21,601 nt of DNA from Chara braunii (taxonomy: Eukaryota > Streptophyta > Charophyceae > Charales > Characeae). This document shows, piece after piece, positions 1 through 8,945 of the stretch (position 1 is its first letter; the number at the start of each line of letters is the position of its first letter). The stretch lies in the NCBI GenBank assembly GCA_003427395.1, contig BFEA01001214.1:93241-114841 (forward strand), in the 5' to 3' direction. The notes beneath the pieces are model-generated. The model worked only from the letters and a program-made list of their open reading frames with translations. It did not search any database and was not told the DNA's origin. Both the position numbers and the translations under genes were made by a program.

Positions 1-76
<76 letters not shown>
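1..76. repeat. (CT)n microsatellite
   Basis: Uninterrupted CT dinucleotide repeat from the window edge to about position 76. Its true left end lies outside the window. Confidence 0.97.
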
Positions 77-78
<2 letters not shown>

Positions 79-868
79 GTTCACTTCACCAATAATTGGG
101 CAGAAATGACGTGTGAGTACACGAGTAGGCAGGTAGTCGCACGTGATTGATTAGATAGAAGAGGTTACAGTGCACCACCTCCTCGGTCTTGAACCCCTGA
201 TCAATTTGTACTGCTACTACACATATAATCACGTTGTTGTATGTATATGGTATAATAGTTTTGATGGGCAGAAGAATAACAGTCAAGTAGTGATTTGCAA
301 TAATACCCAAAATGGGTAGTGGAAAAGATACGGGACGACCAAAGGGTTGGGATGCAGAGGAGGATGGGGCTAGCCAAGTTGCGCGCCGTCACTCAGATGA
401 CGACTGTTAATTAGCTTGGCGATATACTATTTACATATATATATGTATATATATGTTTGTGACGATATATATATATGTATTTGTATATGCAGATGCACAT
501 ATGTATACTCCGACGTAACAGTTTGTCACAGCCCCTCGTTTGTTGTCCTCTTCTCCCTCTCTGCCTACGGTCTACCGGGCAGCTCTGTTTCATATATATA
601 TGTATACATGTATTAGATGTACTTAGACGTGCGTGCATGTAAGTTGTTGGCTAGCAAAAGAGAAGGGACGGGTGTGTGACTGGAGAGCTCCACCGCACCC
701 CATCCCACCCCAGGAAACGTTGGCCCAACAAACAATGTCGTTGCTGCTACTGGCTGTTTCGTTGCGTATGTGAAAGAGGTACAGCGAGCGAAGTAAAGGC
801 TTATACCCCGACTGATGCAGCGCATCAAACTCGCAAAAGGCTATACACACATAAGTAAGATTCAGTCT
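77..868. other. Intergenic stretch without a recognisable gene
   Basis: No coding region is supported; all ORFs are under 85 codons and unrelated to known domains. It contains AT-rich (TA)n-like microsatellites around 425-485 and 590-612. A block at about 732-770 (GTTGCTGCTACTGGCTG and following bases) recurs imperfectly at about 971-1008, which suggests a small local duplication. Confidence 0.6.
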
Positions 869-978
869 CATATGTCAAGCTTAACCATGCATGCCGGTTC
901 ATCAATTCCCACGTCATATCAAGCTTAACCACGCATGCCCCTTTATCAATTCCCATGTCATAACCCCTTTATCAATGT
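869..978. repeat. 44-bp tandem repeat, about 2.4 copies
   Basis: The phrase TCAAGCTTAACCA(T/C)GCATGCC begins at 875 and again at 919, a period of 44. Each copy continues into a TCAATTCCCA(C/T)GTCAT segment, and a third partial copy (CCCCTTTATCAATG) follows. Copies differ by a few substitutions, so the repeat is not recent. Confidence 0.85.
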
Positions 979-1139
979 CGTCGCTGCTGCGGGCTGTTTC
1001 GTTGTGTAACTGTCACGACAGATCAGGCGTATCTCGCGGCTGCTGCACCCCCGACAGACTGCTGCGAACCGGCGCTTTGCTTAATTATATACTCAGGGCG
1101 TACTCATTCTAGAGCTTTGCTGAATGTATCTGCCCGCTT

Positions 1140-1367
1140 TTATGGCAAGGCGTGGACACTCCTCCTGACCGCAATTTCGTCCAGAAACAAGTTGGAAATG
1201 TCCCAGTGTGAGCCCAGTGTGAGGTCAACTCCCACTCTGATGCTTGGAGTCACAACTACACCGTAATAAGGGAGGGAGTAAGCATATGCTCCTCGGAGCA
1301 GATTGCCCTCGACGTATCTGACCACATTGTTGGCCAAATTCAGTCGAGAAGAGGTTGGAGGTGTACC
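1140..1367 (-). CDS. Unidentified short ORF, possible exon or gene remnant
   Basis: On the minus strand an open frame runs from about 1367 to a TAA at 1140-1142. The central part reads NVVRYVEGNLLRG, then a hydrophobic stretch with YSLPYYGVVVTPS, and ends SVHALP. The composition looks like an ordinary globular protein rather than simple repeat, and codons are balanced. There is no in-frame ATG at the start, so if real it is an internal or terminal exon or a decayed fragment. I do not recognise the family. A frame of this length can arise by chance, so this is only a candidate. Part of it (the EGNLLRG segment) is duplicated at 1446-1466. Confidence 0.22.
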   Translation of the reverse strand, partial: GTPPTSSRLNLANNVVRYVEGNLLRGAYAYSLPYYGVVVTPSIRVGVDLTLGSHWDISNLFLDEIAVRRSVHALP

Positions 1368-1466
1368 TTACCTAGTTACGTTGATGTGCGAAGCCATAAT
1401 TAATTAATTTCACAATGTAGAGAGGGGCTGGCGGCTTACTCGTGCGCTCCTCGGAGCAGATTGCCC
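1288..1466. repeat. Exact 21-bp direct repeat (two copies)
   Basis: A 21-bp string beginning GCTCCTCGGAGCAG occurs at 1288-1308 and 1446-1466. A second word, CTGACCGCAAT, occurs at 1165-1175 and 1476-1486 in changed order relative to the first. The left half of the 21-mer is itself a small inverted repeat (GCTCC TC GGAGC). This suggests a scrambled local duplication. Confidence 0.75.
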
Positions 1467-1499
1467 GGGACTTCCCTGACCGCAATCATCGTCGAAATC

Positions 1500-2113
1500 C
1501 ATCGAAGTGTTGGCACAGTGAGGATACCCGTACATCCGTTGCCTTGAAGTGGGTCTGCAAGTTGCCCCGTGAGCAGCAACGGCGTGAAGTGTGAGCTATA
1601 TACACATGTACATACATATTATATCCTGCCGATGTTCGTGTCATTGGTTGGCTCGTACATGGGTGCCGTCGTGGCCATGGGCTTGAGAGGTGTGCATCTG
1701 TCCTGGGCTCCACCGAGCCTTCCCGTCATCCGAATCTTGATCGAGAGGCCAACCAGGTTGGCGAAAGCCCAGTGACGAGGAACAAGAAGAAGAGGAGGAG
1801 GAGGAGGAGGAGGGTGGTACAACGAGTGTCAGAGGGGAGGAAGAGGGGGAGGGGATTTTGGGTCTGTGCATCAGAGTCTGCAGTGTTGAAATCCGGCACG
1901 TGGAAAAGAAAACATACGAGAAAACGGACATATGAGACGAAGATCAAACCGGTCAGCGCAAGAGGGAGAACAAACACAGCAGAAAAAAGGAGGGGCGCGG
2001 GGGGCGCACAAAAAACACAAACGGATCGGGAAAAGGGGGGAAGCAAACGGACGGACAGACCAAGAGAAGGGAGAAGCGGAAGACGGAGAGGAGAAAAGGC
2101 AAGGGCAGCTACT
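1500..2113 (+). promoter_or_regulatory. Upstream/5' leader region of the kinase gene, purine-rich
   Basis: The frame of the downstream CDS is open back to 1772 but has no ATG before 2114, so this part is taken as leader or promoter. It contains long purine-rich runs (about 1783-1860 and 1975-2105, GAGGAG and AAAAGGGGGG types). No TATA box or transcription start could be fixed with confidence. The boundary between promoter and leader is unknown, and an upstream 5' exon cannot be excluded. Confidence 0.35.
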
Positions 2114-3040
2114 ATGAACTCCCGCAAACAGAACGTGCCCTCTTTGACGATCGACAGGCGAGGACGATCATTCGACGGAAGCAGTACTCGGGGCAAGTTG
2201 GTAGGGGTGGTGCTCACGGGGAGGGGAAGTCAATGCGCCAGTGGCAGACGGGATAATCTGATGCCACAGGGCCCGGATCGCGACGCGGTGGCAGCGGCTT
2301 GGGCTCCCGATCTCACCCTTGCTTTGCGAGTTAATGTGCCTCCTCTTCCTCCTCTTCCTCCTCTCCCTCTCGATCTGCATCTCGAGCAGTCGGCGACTCA
2401 TTCCACCAACTCGAGTGCAAATCGTACGTTCAAGCACTACCGCAGCAAGTCATCCCCAATCCACGGCCTGAGTCAACCCCCTCCGGATCCCGACGAGAAA
2501 GCGATAACCCTAGCAGGAGGAAGAGGATTAAGACGAGGAGGAGGAGGCGGCGGTGGCGGAGGAGGAGGAGGAGAATTGAGGGGAAAAAAAGGAGGTAGTC
2601 GTGACCACAGCTCTCGAGGAGGAGGAGGAGGAGGAGGCGGCGGCGGAGGAGGAGGAGAATTGAGGGAAAAAAAAGGAGGTAGTCGTGACCACAGCTCTCG
2701 AAGAGGAGGAGGAGAAGGAGGAGGAGAAGGAGGAGGAGGAGGCGGCGGCGGAGGAGGAGGAGAATTGAGGGAAAAAAAAGGAGGTAGTCGTGACCACAGC
2801 TCTCGAGGAGGAGAAGGAGGAGGAGGAGGAGGAGGAGGAGGAGGAGGGAATCTACCGCGCAGGTCTCCTCCAACTCCATATCTCCTGCCCGTCGATTCTC
2901 GAAACGTGGATGACGTACGTTTCTCCTCATCTCATATCTCCTGCTCTTCCTCTTCTTCATCTTCTTTTCCCTCTTCTTCTTCTTCTTCGTTTTCTCCTAC
3001 CAGTACTACTACCACCACTTCTTCTTCTTCTTTTTCTTCT

Positions 3041-3072
<32 letters not shown>

Positions 3073-5293
3073 GTCTTCTTCTTCTTCTTCCTCTTTTCCT
3101 TCTCCTTCTCCTTCTTTTTCTTCGACAACTACTACTACTACATCATCATCTTCTTCTTCTTCTTCTTCTTCTTCTTCTTCTTTTTCTTCTTCTTCTTCTT
3201 CTTCTTCTTCTTCTTCTTCGTCTGCTACTACTACCACTTCTTCGTCTTTTTCCAGGTCAACGAACCGATCACTTCCATCGTTGAGAAGACGTAGGCATTG
3301 CTCTTCCCGTCTTCCTCCTTGTCCTCCTCCTCAAAACGGGCCTCTTTCCACTTCAATCGGGCCCCGCTTACGTGGCGGCGTGATCGGGTTCGACATCGAC
3401 AAGGGTCGTGAAGTGCTCCAGCTGGCATTGGCGAGTGGGAAGAAGAGCAGGCAAGTGGTGGTCCCCTCTCCCGAGTGTCCTTCGATTGTGGTTCGAGACG
3501 CGCCATCGCCCACCGCTGATCTTGTGGGAGCCAGTCAGCGGTTCATGATGGTGTTGATGGTCGCCGCCGCGACAGCTGTCCCGTCAGCTGCGGCGCCGGC
3601 GAGCGCGCCGGCGACATCGGCGGCCGCAGCGAAAGGTGTTGATTGCCCAGCAGGCGGAGTGCCGCCCTCGACGACATCAGGGGGGTCTCGAGCGCAAGCT
3701 CGGGATCGCAATGCAGATCTTCTGGACTACCACATCGGCGTCCCGCTCGGTACCCCGTCCTCGTCGCCACAGCAGGAGCCTGAGAAGGCCGGGATGAAAA
3801 GGGATCAGCATCGCCCGTACCACCTCCACCTCCCACGCGGAGATGACCGTCCCACAACAACGACGGTCGCTTTGGCTGCAGCTGCAGCTGCAGGTCCTCT
3901 TCCTGCTCACGTCCATGGACATGCAGGACACGATGGCAATCTACTTCCCGCTCCTTGTCTGGACAAGAACATGAAAGATGCGGACAAAGGTATCAAGGAT
4001 AAAGGCAAGGATAGGGAGGGGGAGGGTGGAGATAAGGGACAGCGGGACGCGTACAGGGAACAGCGGAAGGGACGGGGCCGGAGGGAGAGGCGGGCCACCG
4101 AGGGGGTCAGTTCGACTTCGACGACGAGGCCGCCGCCTGGAGATGATGGCCAAGAAGGACGACGAAAGGGAGTTCCAGGTGATAGTGATGGGGGTGCTGA
4201 TGGGGATAGTAGAAGGAGTAGAGGGGCATCTTGGATATCGAGTAGTAACGACAAGCAGGACGAGAGTTTGTCCGCCGGCAGCTCACTGACAGACGTGTGT
4301 CGCTTTCACTCATGCGTGACCTCTCTGTACGAGTCGGCGGAGTTCCGCCGATCAGAGACATCGTCGCCGATTTCACGAACGATGGCAGAGAGCGGACGGC
4401 AGCTCGACGAACGCGAGGCGCGCAGCAATGGCTCCGATCGAGGCAATCGCCATAGCTACCGCCGGCCTCTCAACGAGCACGCGCATATTAGCCGGCGCCA
4501 CTCTCGCATCGACTTCCTGGGAGAAACGAGCAGCGGGAGAGTGGGAAGCGACGCCGATCGGCTGTTGCAGAGAGCTCCGCAGCAGCAGCAGCAGCATCGC
4601 GAGGATCACGTCGGGGGCGGGGGGTATAGTTACGCCGCCGGCAGTAGCTATAGCGGCGGCGGGGGGGGGGCCGGGTGTAGTTATACCGGTGGGAATAGCT
4701 GCAATGGAGCGGGCTGCAGCAACTACAGTGGCGGGTACAGCAGTACGAGCTATACCGGGTACAGCAATCAAGGGAGCAACACAGCGCGGGCGGCGCCGTT
4801 TTACGCCGCTGTGGACCTGCGCAAGCTTTGTGTCGGCTCGCTGTCGTTCGAAACGCCACGTGGCAGGTTTCATCAAGCACTTTACGACGGCGGCATCGTG
4901 TCCGTGAAACTACTTCGATGCAGATGGAACGATCAACGGCCGCCTCGGACACCCGCCGATCGCCGCGCAGCGGCGCCGCGCGAGCGTATCGACGGGAAAG
5001 ACCCCGTGTCCTCCTCGTCGTCCGACACGTGTCACCGGCCCTCTCATAACCGTCGCCGCCTCAGCTCTGGCCGTAGCCTGCAGCGAGTATCGTCCGACCC
5101 CAGCCCCTATGCTCACCGCCTGCAAGTCGAAGGGCCGATGCGCAGCCCCCATGCCGGTAAAGACCATGCCACGACGGACATCTGCAGTCGCGATCGGGAT
5201 GACCTTTCCCAAAACAACAAGGACGTGAGAGGAGGGGGGCCAATCCCTCAGAGACAGGGGGGCAAAGTTGAGGAGACGAGATCGGCAATCAGC

Positions 5294-5329
<36 letters not shown>

Positions 5330-5422
5330 CCAGGCGATACGAGGGATGAGGAGGCGGCTAGACTGCAGTTCGCGCGGGAGATGAGAGTTCTGAGCCAGCT
5401 GCGCCACAGAAACATCGTTAAC
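2114..5422 (+). CDS. Raf-like (TKL) protein kinase, exon 1: low-complexity N-terminus and start of kinase domain
   Basis: ATG at 2114 is the first in-frame ATG of the long open frame; GTG at 1772 is not a credible eukaryotic start. The exon has 1103 codons. Residues about 142-245 are Gly-rich with three in-frame copies of ELREKKGGSRDHSSR-type motif. Residues about 274-380 are almost pure Ser with Thr. Next come Ala-rich, Arg/Asp/Gly-rich and Gly/Tyr/Ser-rich disordered segments. The kinase domain begins near residue 905: DLRKLCVGSLSFETP is a degenerate glycine loop and VSVKLLRC supplies the β3 lysine (residue 932). About 157 residues later AREMRVLSQLRHRNIVN gives αC with its glutamate (residue 1089). 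Normal spacing is about 15-20 residues, so there is a disordered insertion. The frame ends at AAC|GTGAGT, a near-consensus donor. The assignment to plant Raf-like kinases is from family knowledge. The long tracts mean the N-terminal model is less certain than the kinase part. Confidence 0.72.
2531..2848 (+). repeat. In-frame (GGA)n tracts with three copies of a 45-bp coding repeat
   Basis: Core copies lie at 2573-2617, 2657-2701 and 2762-2806, separated by GGA/GGC runs of differing length. Offsets of 84 and 105 bp are both multiples of three, so all three cores are read in the same frame as ELR(G/E)KKGGSRDHSSR. The 8-base GGGAAAAA region differs between copies by substitution, not by indel. 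Triplet-preserving changes argue that the segment is translated. Confidence 0.85.
2929..3252 (+). repeat. (TCT/TTC)n tract encoding a poly-Ser region
   Basis: About 320 bp of nearly pure TTC/TCT/TCC with ACT/ACC interruptions. In the kinase frame it reads Ser with short Thr runs; other frames read Leu or Phe. Openness here is not evidence of coding because no stop can occur in this repeat. The flanking frames on both sides agree. Confidence 0.9.
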
Positions 5423-5696
5423 GTGAGTGACTGCAGCAGCGCATCCCCCATCGCAACCCCCCTCCCTTTTCCCAGCCCTCCCTTTCCCCCCTCCCCCCCT
5501 AAGGGCCCAGAGAGGTGTGTAAGCTCAGAGGCGAACTTACCAAAACATCACGGTCTCTCCTCCCCGACGAAACAGAAGAGCGTGTGAAGACACGGACACA
5601 AATAAATGCGCGCGCAAGCATGGATAGCTTGTAATGATTAATGACATCCCAAGTTGTCCAATGACCTTATTCGCCCACACAGTAAGAGGGATTGTG

Positions 5697-5708
5697 TGTT
5701 TGCGTGTG

Positions 5709-5751
<43 letters not shown>

Positions 5752-5816
5752 TGATGTGTGATGATGTGTGATATATATATATACATATATATTTGTGACG
5801 ATATATATATTCACAT

Positions 5817-5885
<69 letters not shown>

Positions 5886-5895
5886 GAGAGAGAGT
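5697..5895. repeat. Compound microsatellite: (GT)n, (AT)n, (CA)n, (GA)n
   Basis: (GT)n runs to about 5750, then GATGATGTGTG units, (AT)n-like bases at 5771-5810, a short (CA)n, and a long (GA)n to about 5894. This is simple sequence with no coding content. The apparent ORFs here (Arg-Glu and Cys-Val runs) are repeat artefacts. Confidence 0.96.
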
Positions 5896-6043
5896 CGGGT
5901 AGTCTGCATTGCCAAGCATTTCCCCCTCACGACCTCCCACCCGAGAGAGAGAATGCGATAGAGAGGGTTCCTCGATCAAACAAGTTGGGTAGCCTCCATT
6001 CCCGAACCGAACTTCCTGGATTTAAAACAACAAGCACTCCGCA

Positions 6044-6045
<2 letters not shown>

Positions 6046-6086
<41 letters not shown>

Positions 6087-6118
6087 GTGTGTGTGTGTGT
6101 GTGTGTTGTGTGTGTGTG

Positions 6119-6167
<49 letters not shown>

Positions 6168-6170
6168 TGT
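6046..6170. repeat. (TG)n microsatellite
   Basis: About 120 bp of TG dinucleotide with a few interruptions (TTGTG at about 6085 and 6107, GCG at about 6125). Confidence 0.96.
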
Positions 6171-6882
6171 TGTGTTTGTCCTCCTCTTTCGTTTACCATT
6201 GTACTTGGCCGGACTTCCGTTTGTATTGTACCGAGGGGTTGAGACTTTTTTAAGCGCAACTCGTAGAAAGTCCAATTAAGGTCTACTTTCCTTTTCTTAT
6301 CCCAAAACGCACAGATCCCTTCTCTATCCATATCGTCCAGACCCAGGTTGCGCGATGTGTGATTGAAATGCAATCCAGCTACAAGATCGCTCCCTGTACG
6401 TGAGCTGCGAACTGCCCATGTTATGGTCACAAAAATGAACGCCCGGTACTCGCTTTTTTACTCGTTTTTTTTGTTCTTTCAAACTCTTCCTGACTGTCGC
6501 AATCAGACGAATTGTCTGTCACGAATCAAGGAGTAACAATCAGGAATTTTGTTTTCGACAGCGGCCGATACGCAGCGTGCCGTAGATTTCAATTTGCACT
6601 CGACTCTGTCCGTCGCTCTGTTGCTGGGGGGAAGACGGGAGGCTTCTGTTGTCCTCTGTTGGTCTTCTTCCTTTCGCTATAATTAGCTATTGCCACCCCT
6701 TACCGCTCCTCTCTCTGTGCTAGCTTCTGTCTCTCTGTCCTGCTTACCTTAGTGGATGGTCGGAAATCAAGCCAAGCCGCACCATATCGCCGTGTTGGGA
6801 CGGTCACGGACGCAGTCAGACATTATGACGTCTCGAAACTAACCAACGGTGTGCGCTCTGCGTTCTGCGTTTTACGGAAACC
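6171..6882. other. Intronic sequence with no recognisable feature
   Basis: Unique-looking, moderately T-rich DNA. I see no coding segment, RNA gene or mobile element on either strand. Confidence 0.5.
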
Positions 6883-6993
6883 GGTCGTGCAAGAACCCTT
6901 TTTTTTTTTCTTTTTTTTTTAATGATTATGATTTTATTTGATTTTATTTATTTATTTTTTGTATTTTTTTTTTGGGGTCGTGCAAGAATCCTT
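6883..6993 (-). mobile_element. A-rich retroposon tail remnant flanked by an 18-bp target-site duplication
   Basis: An 18-bp direct repeat, GGTCGTGCAAGAA(C/T)CCTT, lies at 6883-6900 and 6976-6993 with one mismatch. Between the copies is about 75 bp that is T-rich on the plus strand (poly-T, ATTTTATTT units, poly-T). Read on the minus strand it is poly-A plus TAAA-type repeats, the form of a retroposon 3' tail. The body is absent, so this is read as an insertion truncated to its tail. The repeat could in principle be a local duplication, but the T-rich insert fits retroposition better. Confidence 0.6.
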
Positions 6994-7198
6994 CTGGGGG
7001 TCCTTCGGGACATCCGTTCAAATTGGAACGATACAGAGAAGTTGAGCATGGCCCCTGTGCAAGGATGACACGCATAAATCGAGAAATGATCCAAGTAAAA
7101 AAATAAATTAATTAATTAATTAAATTAAATAAAATAAAGATGAAAAAAAAATGAAAAAAAAATGAAAAAAAAATGAAAAAAAAAAAATCCTTCTGGGG
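6987..7198 (+). mobile_element. Retroposed U6 insertion with 13-bp target-site duplication
   Basis: AATCCTTCTGGGG occurs at 6987-6999 and 7186-7198, directly abutting the insertion. The insert starts at U6 nucleotide 1 (position 7000), runs through the U6 body, then an A-rich tail: TTAATTAA units followed by four ATGAAAAAAAA-type repeats, to 7185. Full 5' end, A-rich tail and flanking duplication are the signs of LINE-type target-primed reverse transcription. It sits inside the right-hand copy of the previous insertion's duplication, so the two events share nearly the same site. Confidence 0.85.
7000..7095 (+). pseudogene. U6: U6 spliceosomal snRNA retrocopy
   Basis: It begins with GTCC-TTCG-GGAC, the 5' stem-loop, followed by CATCCGTTCAAATTGGAACG. 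Next come the ACAGAGA box at 7033-7039, an AGC triad at 7045-7047, then GGCCCCTGTGCAAGG, GATGACACGCATAAATCG and AGAAATGATCCAAG. U6 normally has ACAGAGAAGATTAGC; here two bases after ACAGAGAAG differ (GTTGAGC). The normal run of Ts that stops RNA polymerase III is missing, replaced by an A-rich tail. No plant U6 promoter elements are seen upstream; the upstream DNA is the target-site duplication. It is therefore most likely a non-functional retrocopy. Confidence 0.9.
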
Positions 7199-7471
7199 CC
7201 AGGTCGCACATACCACCGTTTTCCATCGGCTGTCGAACGCCCTGGCTGCGAACAAACGTGTCAGTTCGAGGGTCCCTCTGCGCACGGTGTACTTTCGATA
7301 GCCGTGCCCGGTCCGTGCGGGAAAAATGGGTCGATCTCGAAAAGGAAAAAAAAAAAAAAGGCTCGGGACACACCCATGTCAGGGTCGGAAGTTCTTTTCT
7401 AAAAGGTTGTGCAGGCTGAGGTATAGGGAGCCCCTACCGTGACGCCAGTACCATGATCACACTCCCACACT
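7199..7471. other. Intronic sequence, no gene seen
   Basis: Unique-looking DNA with a run of 13 As at about 7347-7360. No coding or RNA feature is supported. Confidence 0.5.
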
Positions 7472-7643
7472 CGCATGACACACCCAGGGCAGAGAGGGGG
7501 GCATTCCAAAGCCCGAGACTCCCAATTGTACCCAGTCCCTCCGCAACCCCAGCACCCACACCCACGACACATCCAGCGCAGAGAGAGGGGCATTCCAAAG
7601 CCCGAGACTCCCAACCCAATGGTTCGCAGTCCCTCCGCAACCC
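7472..7643. repeat. 89-bp tandem duplication
   Basis: GGGCATTCCAAAGCCCGAGA and flanks occur twice, with GCAGAGAG starting at 7489 and 7578 (offset 89). Both copies end in CAGTCCCTCCGCAACCCC. Differences are a few substitutions and a small length change in the CCCAA region. Confidence 0.85.
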
Positions 7644-7827
7644 CGAGGACTGCAGTGTGGACGACTTTTTCATGTTCCCACGCTTACCGGTGGATCCACC
7701 ATCGCTGGTCTTGCATGACAAGGCTATTCGCAAGAAAGACCATCGAGGAAGGGAAGAGATATCCTTGCCGGCGGAATATGCTACCCTTTCTCGATTTATG
7801 CATGTCATCCTTGAAAGCGCCGGGGCC

Positions 7828-7911
7828 TTTTTTTTTTTTTTTTTTTTTTTTTTCACTTTGCTAATCTTCATTCTCTGTATCGTTCCAATTTTAACGGATG
7901 TCCCGAAGGAC
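7828..7911 (-). pseudogene. U6: 3'-truncated U6 snRNA retrocopy with a poly-A tail (minus strand)
   Basis: Reading the minus strand from 7911, the sequence starts GTCCTTCGGGACATCCG, continues with AAAATTGGAACGAT and ACAGAGA (complement of 7872-7878), then TGAAGATTAGCA. It then breaks off at AAGTG and goes straight into about 26 As (T run 7828-7853). So only about the first half of U6 is present, with a 4-base insertion near the ACAGAGA/AGATTAGC junction, fused to an A tail. No convincing target-site duplication was found. It is a separate event from the plus-strand copy at 7000 because its tail, length and substitutions differ. Confidence 0.85.
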
Positions 7912-8683
7912 GACGCGCACGCACGGCGATCTCATCGACCGCGCGTCGAAGGGGATGATGAGATCGGACGCGATGGCGGCCACGAACCCCCATCATGGCG
8001 CCGTTTCCTCTTCGGACGCGCCGCTCCCTCCTTGGCAGCTCCGTGCCGACGCTTCTCTGGTAATGACGAAGTCGGTGAAGGACCGCTCGATGACCGCGGC
8101 GTCGGCGCTTCCTCCGCGCGGCCGTGGACCACGTGTCTTTCGCCAATACGCGACTCCGCCTGCCACTTCCCCGGCTTCCCGTACGAGCAGGTGGTGCGTT
8201 CCAGGGGAGAGTCTGACCTGCCTGTGGCGGGCCAGAGCGTGTCTTCCCCTTCTTGTTGCGCCAACCATCGATTGTTCGATCAGTCATGCGCCACATGGGA
8301 CATGCTCCCCTACTACCCGGTGATGCTTGCTGGTAGACGAGACGAGACCCCTCCTCCGATCCCCCCCCAGTGCTCGCCTGGATCGCCTTCATGTGCACAC
8401 AAAGAGAATGCGACGACGATGAAGGACGCACGAGGGTGACGGCACAGTCGAAATTCAACGTCGATCCCGTCCGGTGAAATCCGGTAATTGTGGACCGCTT
8501 GCGTGAAAAAAGGGGTGCTGAGAAGGAGGGCATGAAGAAGTGCAGATCGAAGTGGGACCGACCAGGATATACTGTATGATCCCACTTCCGAGCCATCTGG
8601 GGTAGTACGATTTCAGGGGAAATCAGGCGAGCCGTATTTCTTCATAGTAACGCATGCAGGGAGACAGAAGAAGGAAGTGTAGT
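7912..8683. other. GC-rich intronic segment of unknown origin
   Basis: This stretch is visibly richer in G+C than surrounding intron. It is open in several frames on both strands (plus 7898-8323 and part of a longer frame to 8439; minus down from 8596). None has a recognisable domain, and no frame stands out in codon use. It could be a fragment of a retrocopied gene or simply GC-rich spacer. It abuts the 5' end of the minus-strand U6 copy. Confidence 0.35.
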
Positions 8684-8760
8684 TCTTTTTTTTTTTTTTT
8701 TTTTTTAATTGGGTTCGAGCCCTTCCATTATAACAGTTCAAAAAAAAAAAACAGTTCAAA
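8684..8760. repeat. Poly-T and poly-A tracts with a flanking short direct repeat
   Basis: About 23 Ts at 8684-8706, then GGGTTCGAGCCC, then AACAGTTCAAA at about 8729-8739 and again at about 8749-8759, separated by a pure A run. The A run between two copies of the same word looks like a minimal A-tail insertion, and the T run may be the tail of another minus-strand retroposon. Neither body is recognisable. Confidence 0.45.
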
Positions 8761-8945
8761 ACCGAGGCCGGGGACCTCCCAATTCAACCCGGTGGTGTTA
8801 TCCTGGCAGCATCAGCCAGTTTAGCTTACGAGCCAGGGCTCGCCATCAGAGGAAGTGTTCTTTATGGTCAGGCGGCACGAGGTGTACGTCGTGACGTCGT
8901 CTTCGATGATCAGCAATCCTACAGGGACGATGCGTCGATCAGCCC

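Noticed and set aside
1772-2113. N-terminal extension of the kinase frame upstream of 2114
   Set aside because: The frame is open but opens with GTG and has no ATG; the sequence is polypurine and reads as Lys/Arg-rich filler.
2915-3255. Ser tract as an intron (GTACGT donor at 2915, TTTTTCCAG acceptor at 3255)
   Set aside because: Sites look reasonable, but removing 341 bp shifts the frame and hits a stop within 15 codons, whereas the unspliced frame stays open for another 720 codons.
5423-5587. Continuation of the kinase frame to the stop at 5587
   Set aside because: It follows a strong GTGAGT donor, becomes Pro/Ser-rich and loses kinase similarity that resumes exactly at 13394.
5758-6279. 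Arg-Glu and Cys-Val ORFs
   Set aside because: They are read from GA and TG dinucleotide microsatellites.
7453-8439. 328-codon plus-strand frame
   Set aside because: It runs through an 89-bp duplication, a poly-T tract and an antisense U6 fragment, so it cannot be one ancestral coding sequence.
7868-8596. 242-codon minus-strand frame
   Set aside because: It extends into the U6 retrocopy, has no recognisable domain, and competing frames of similar length exist in the same GC-rich segment.
8707-8718. GGGTTCGAGCCC as a tRNA T-arm or pol III B box
   Set aside because: The upstream bases are a poly-T run, and no A box, anticodon arm or acceptor pairing fits.
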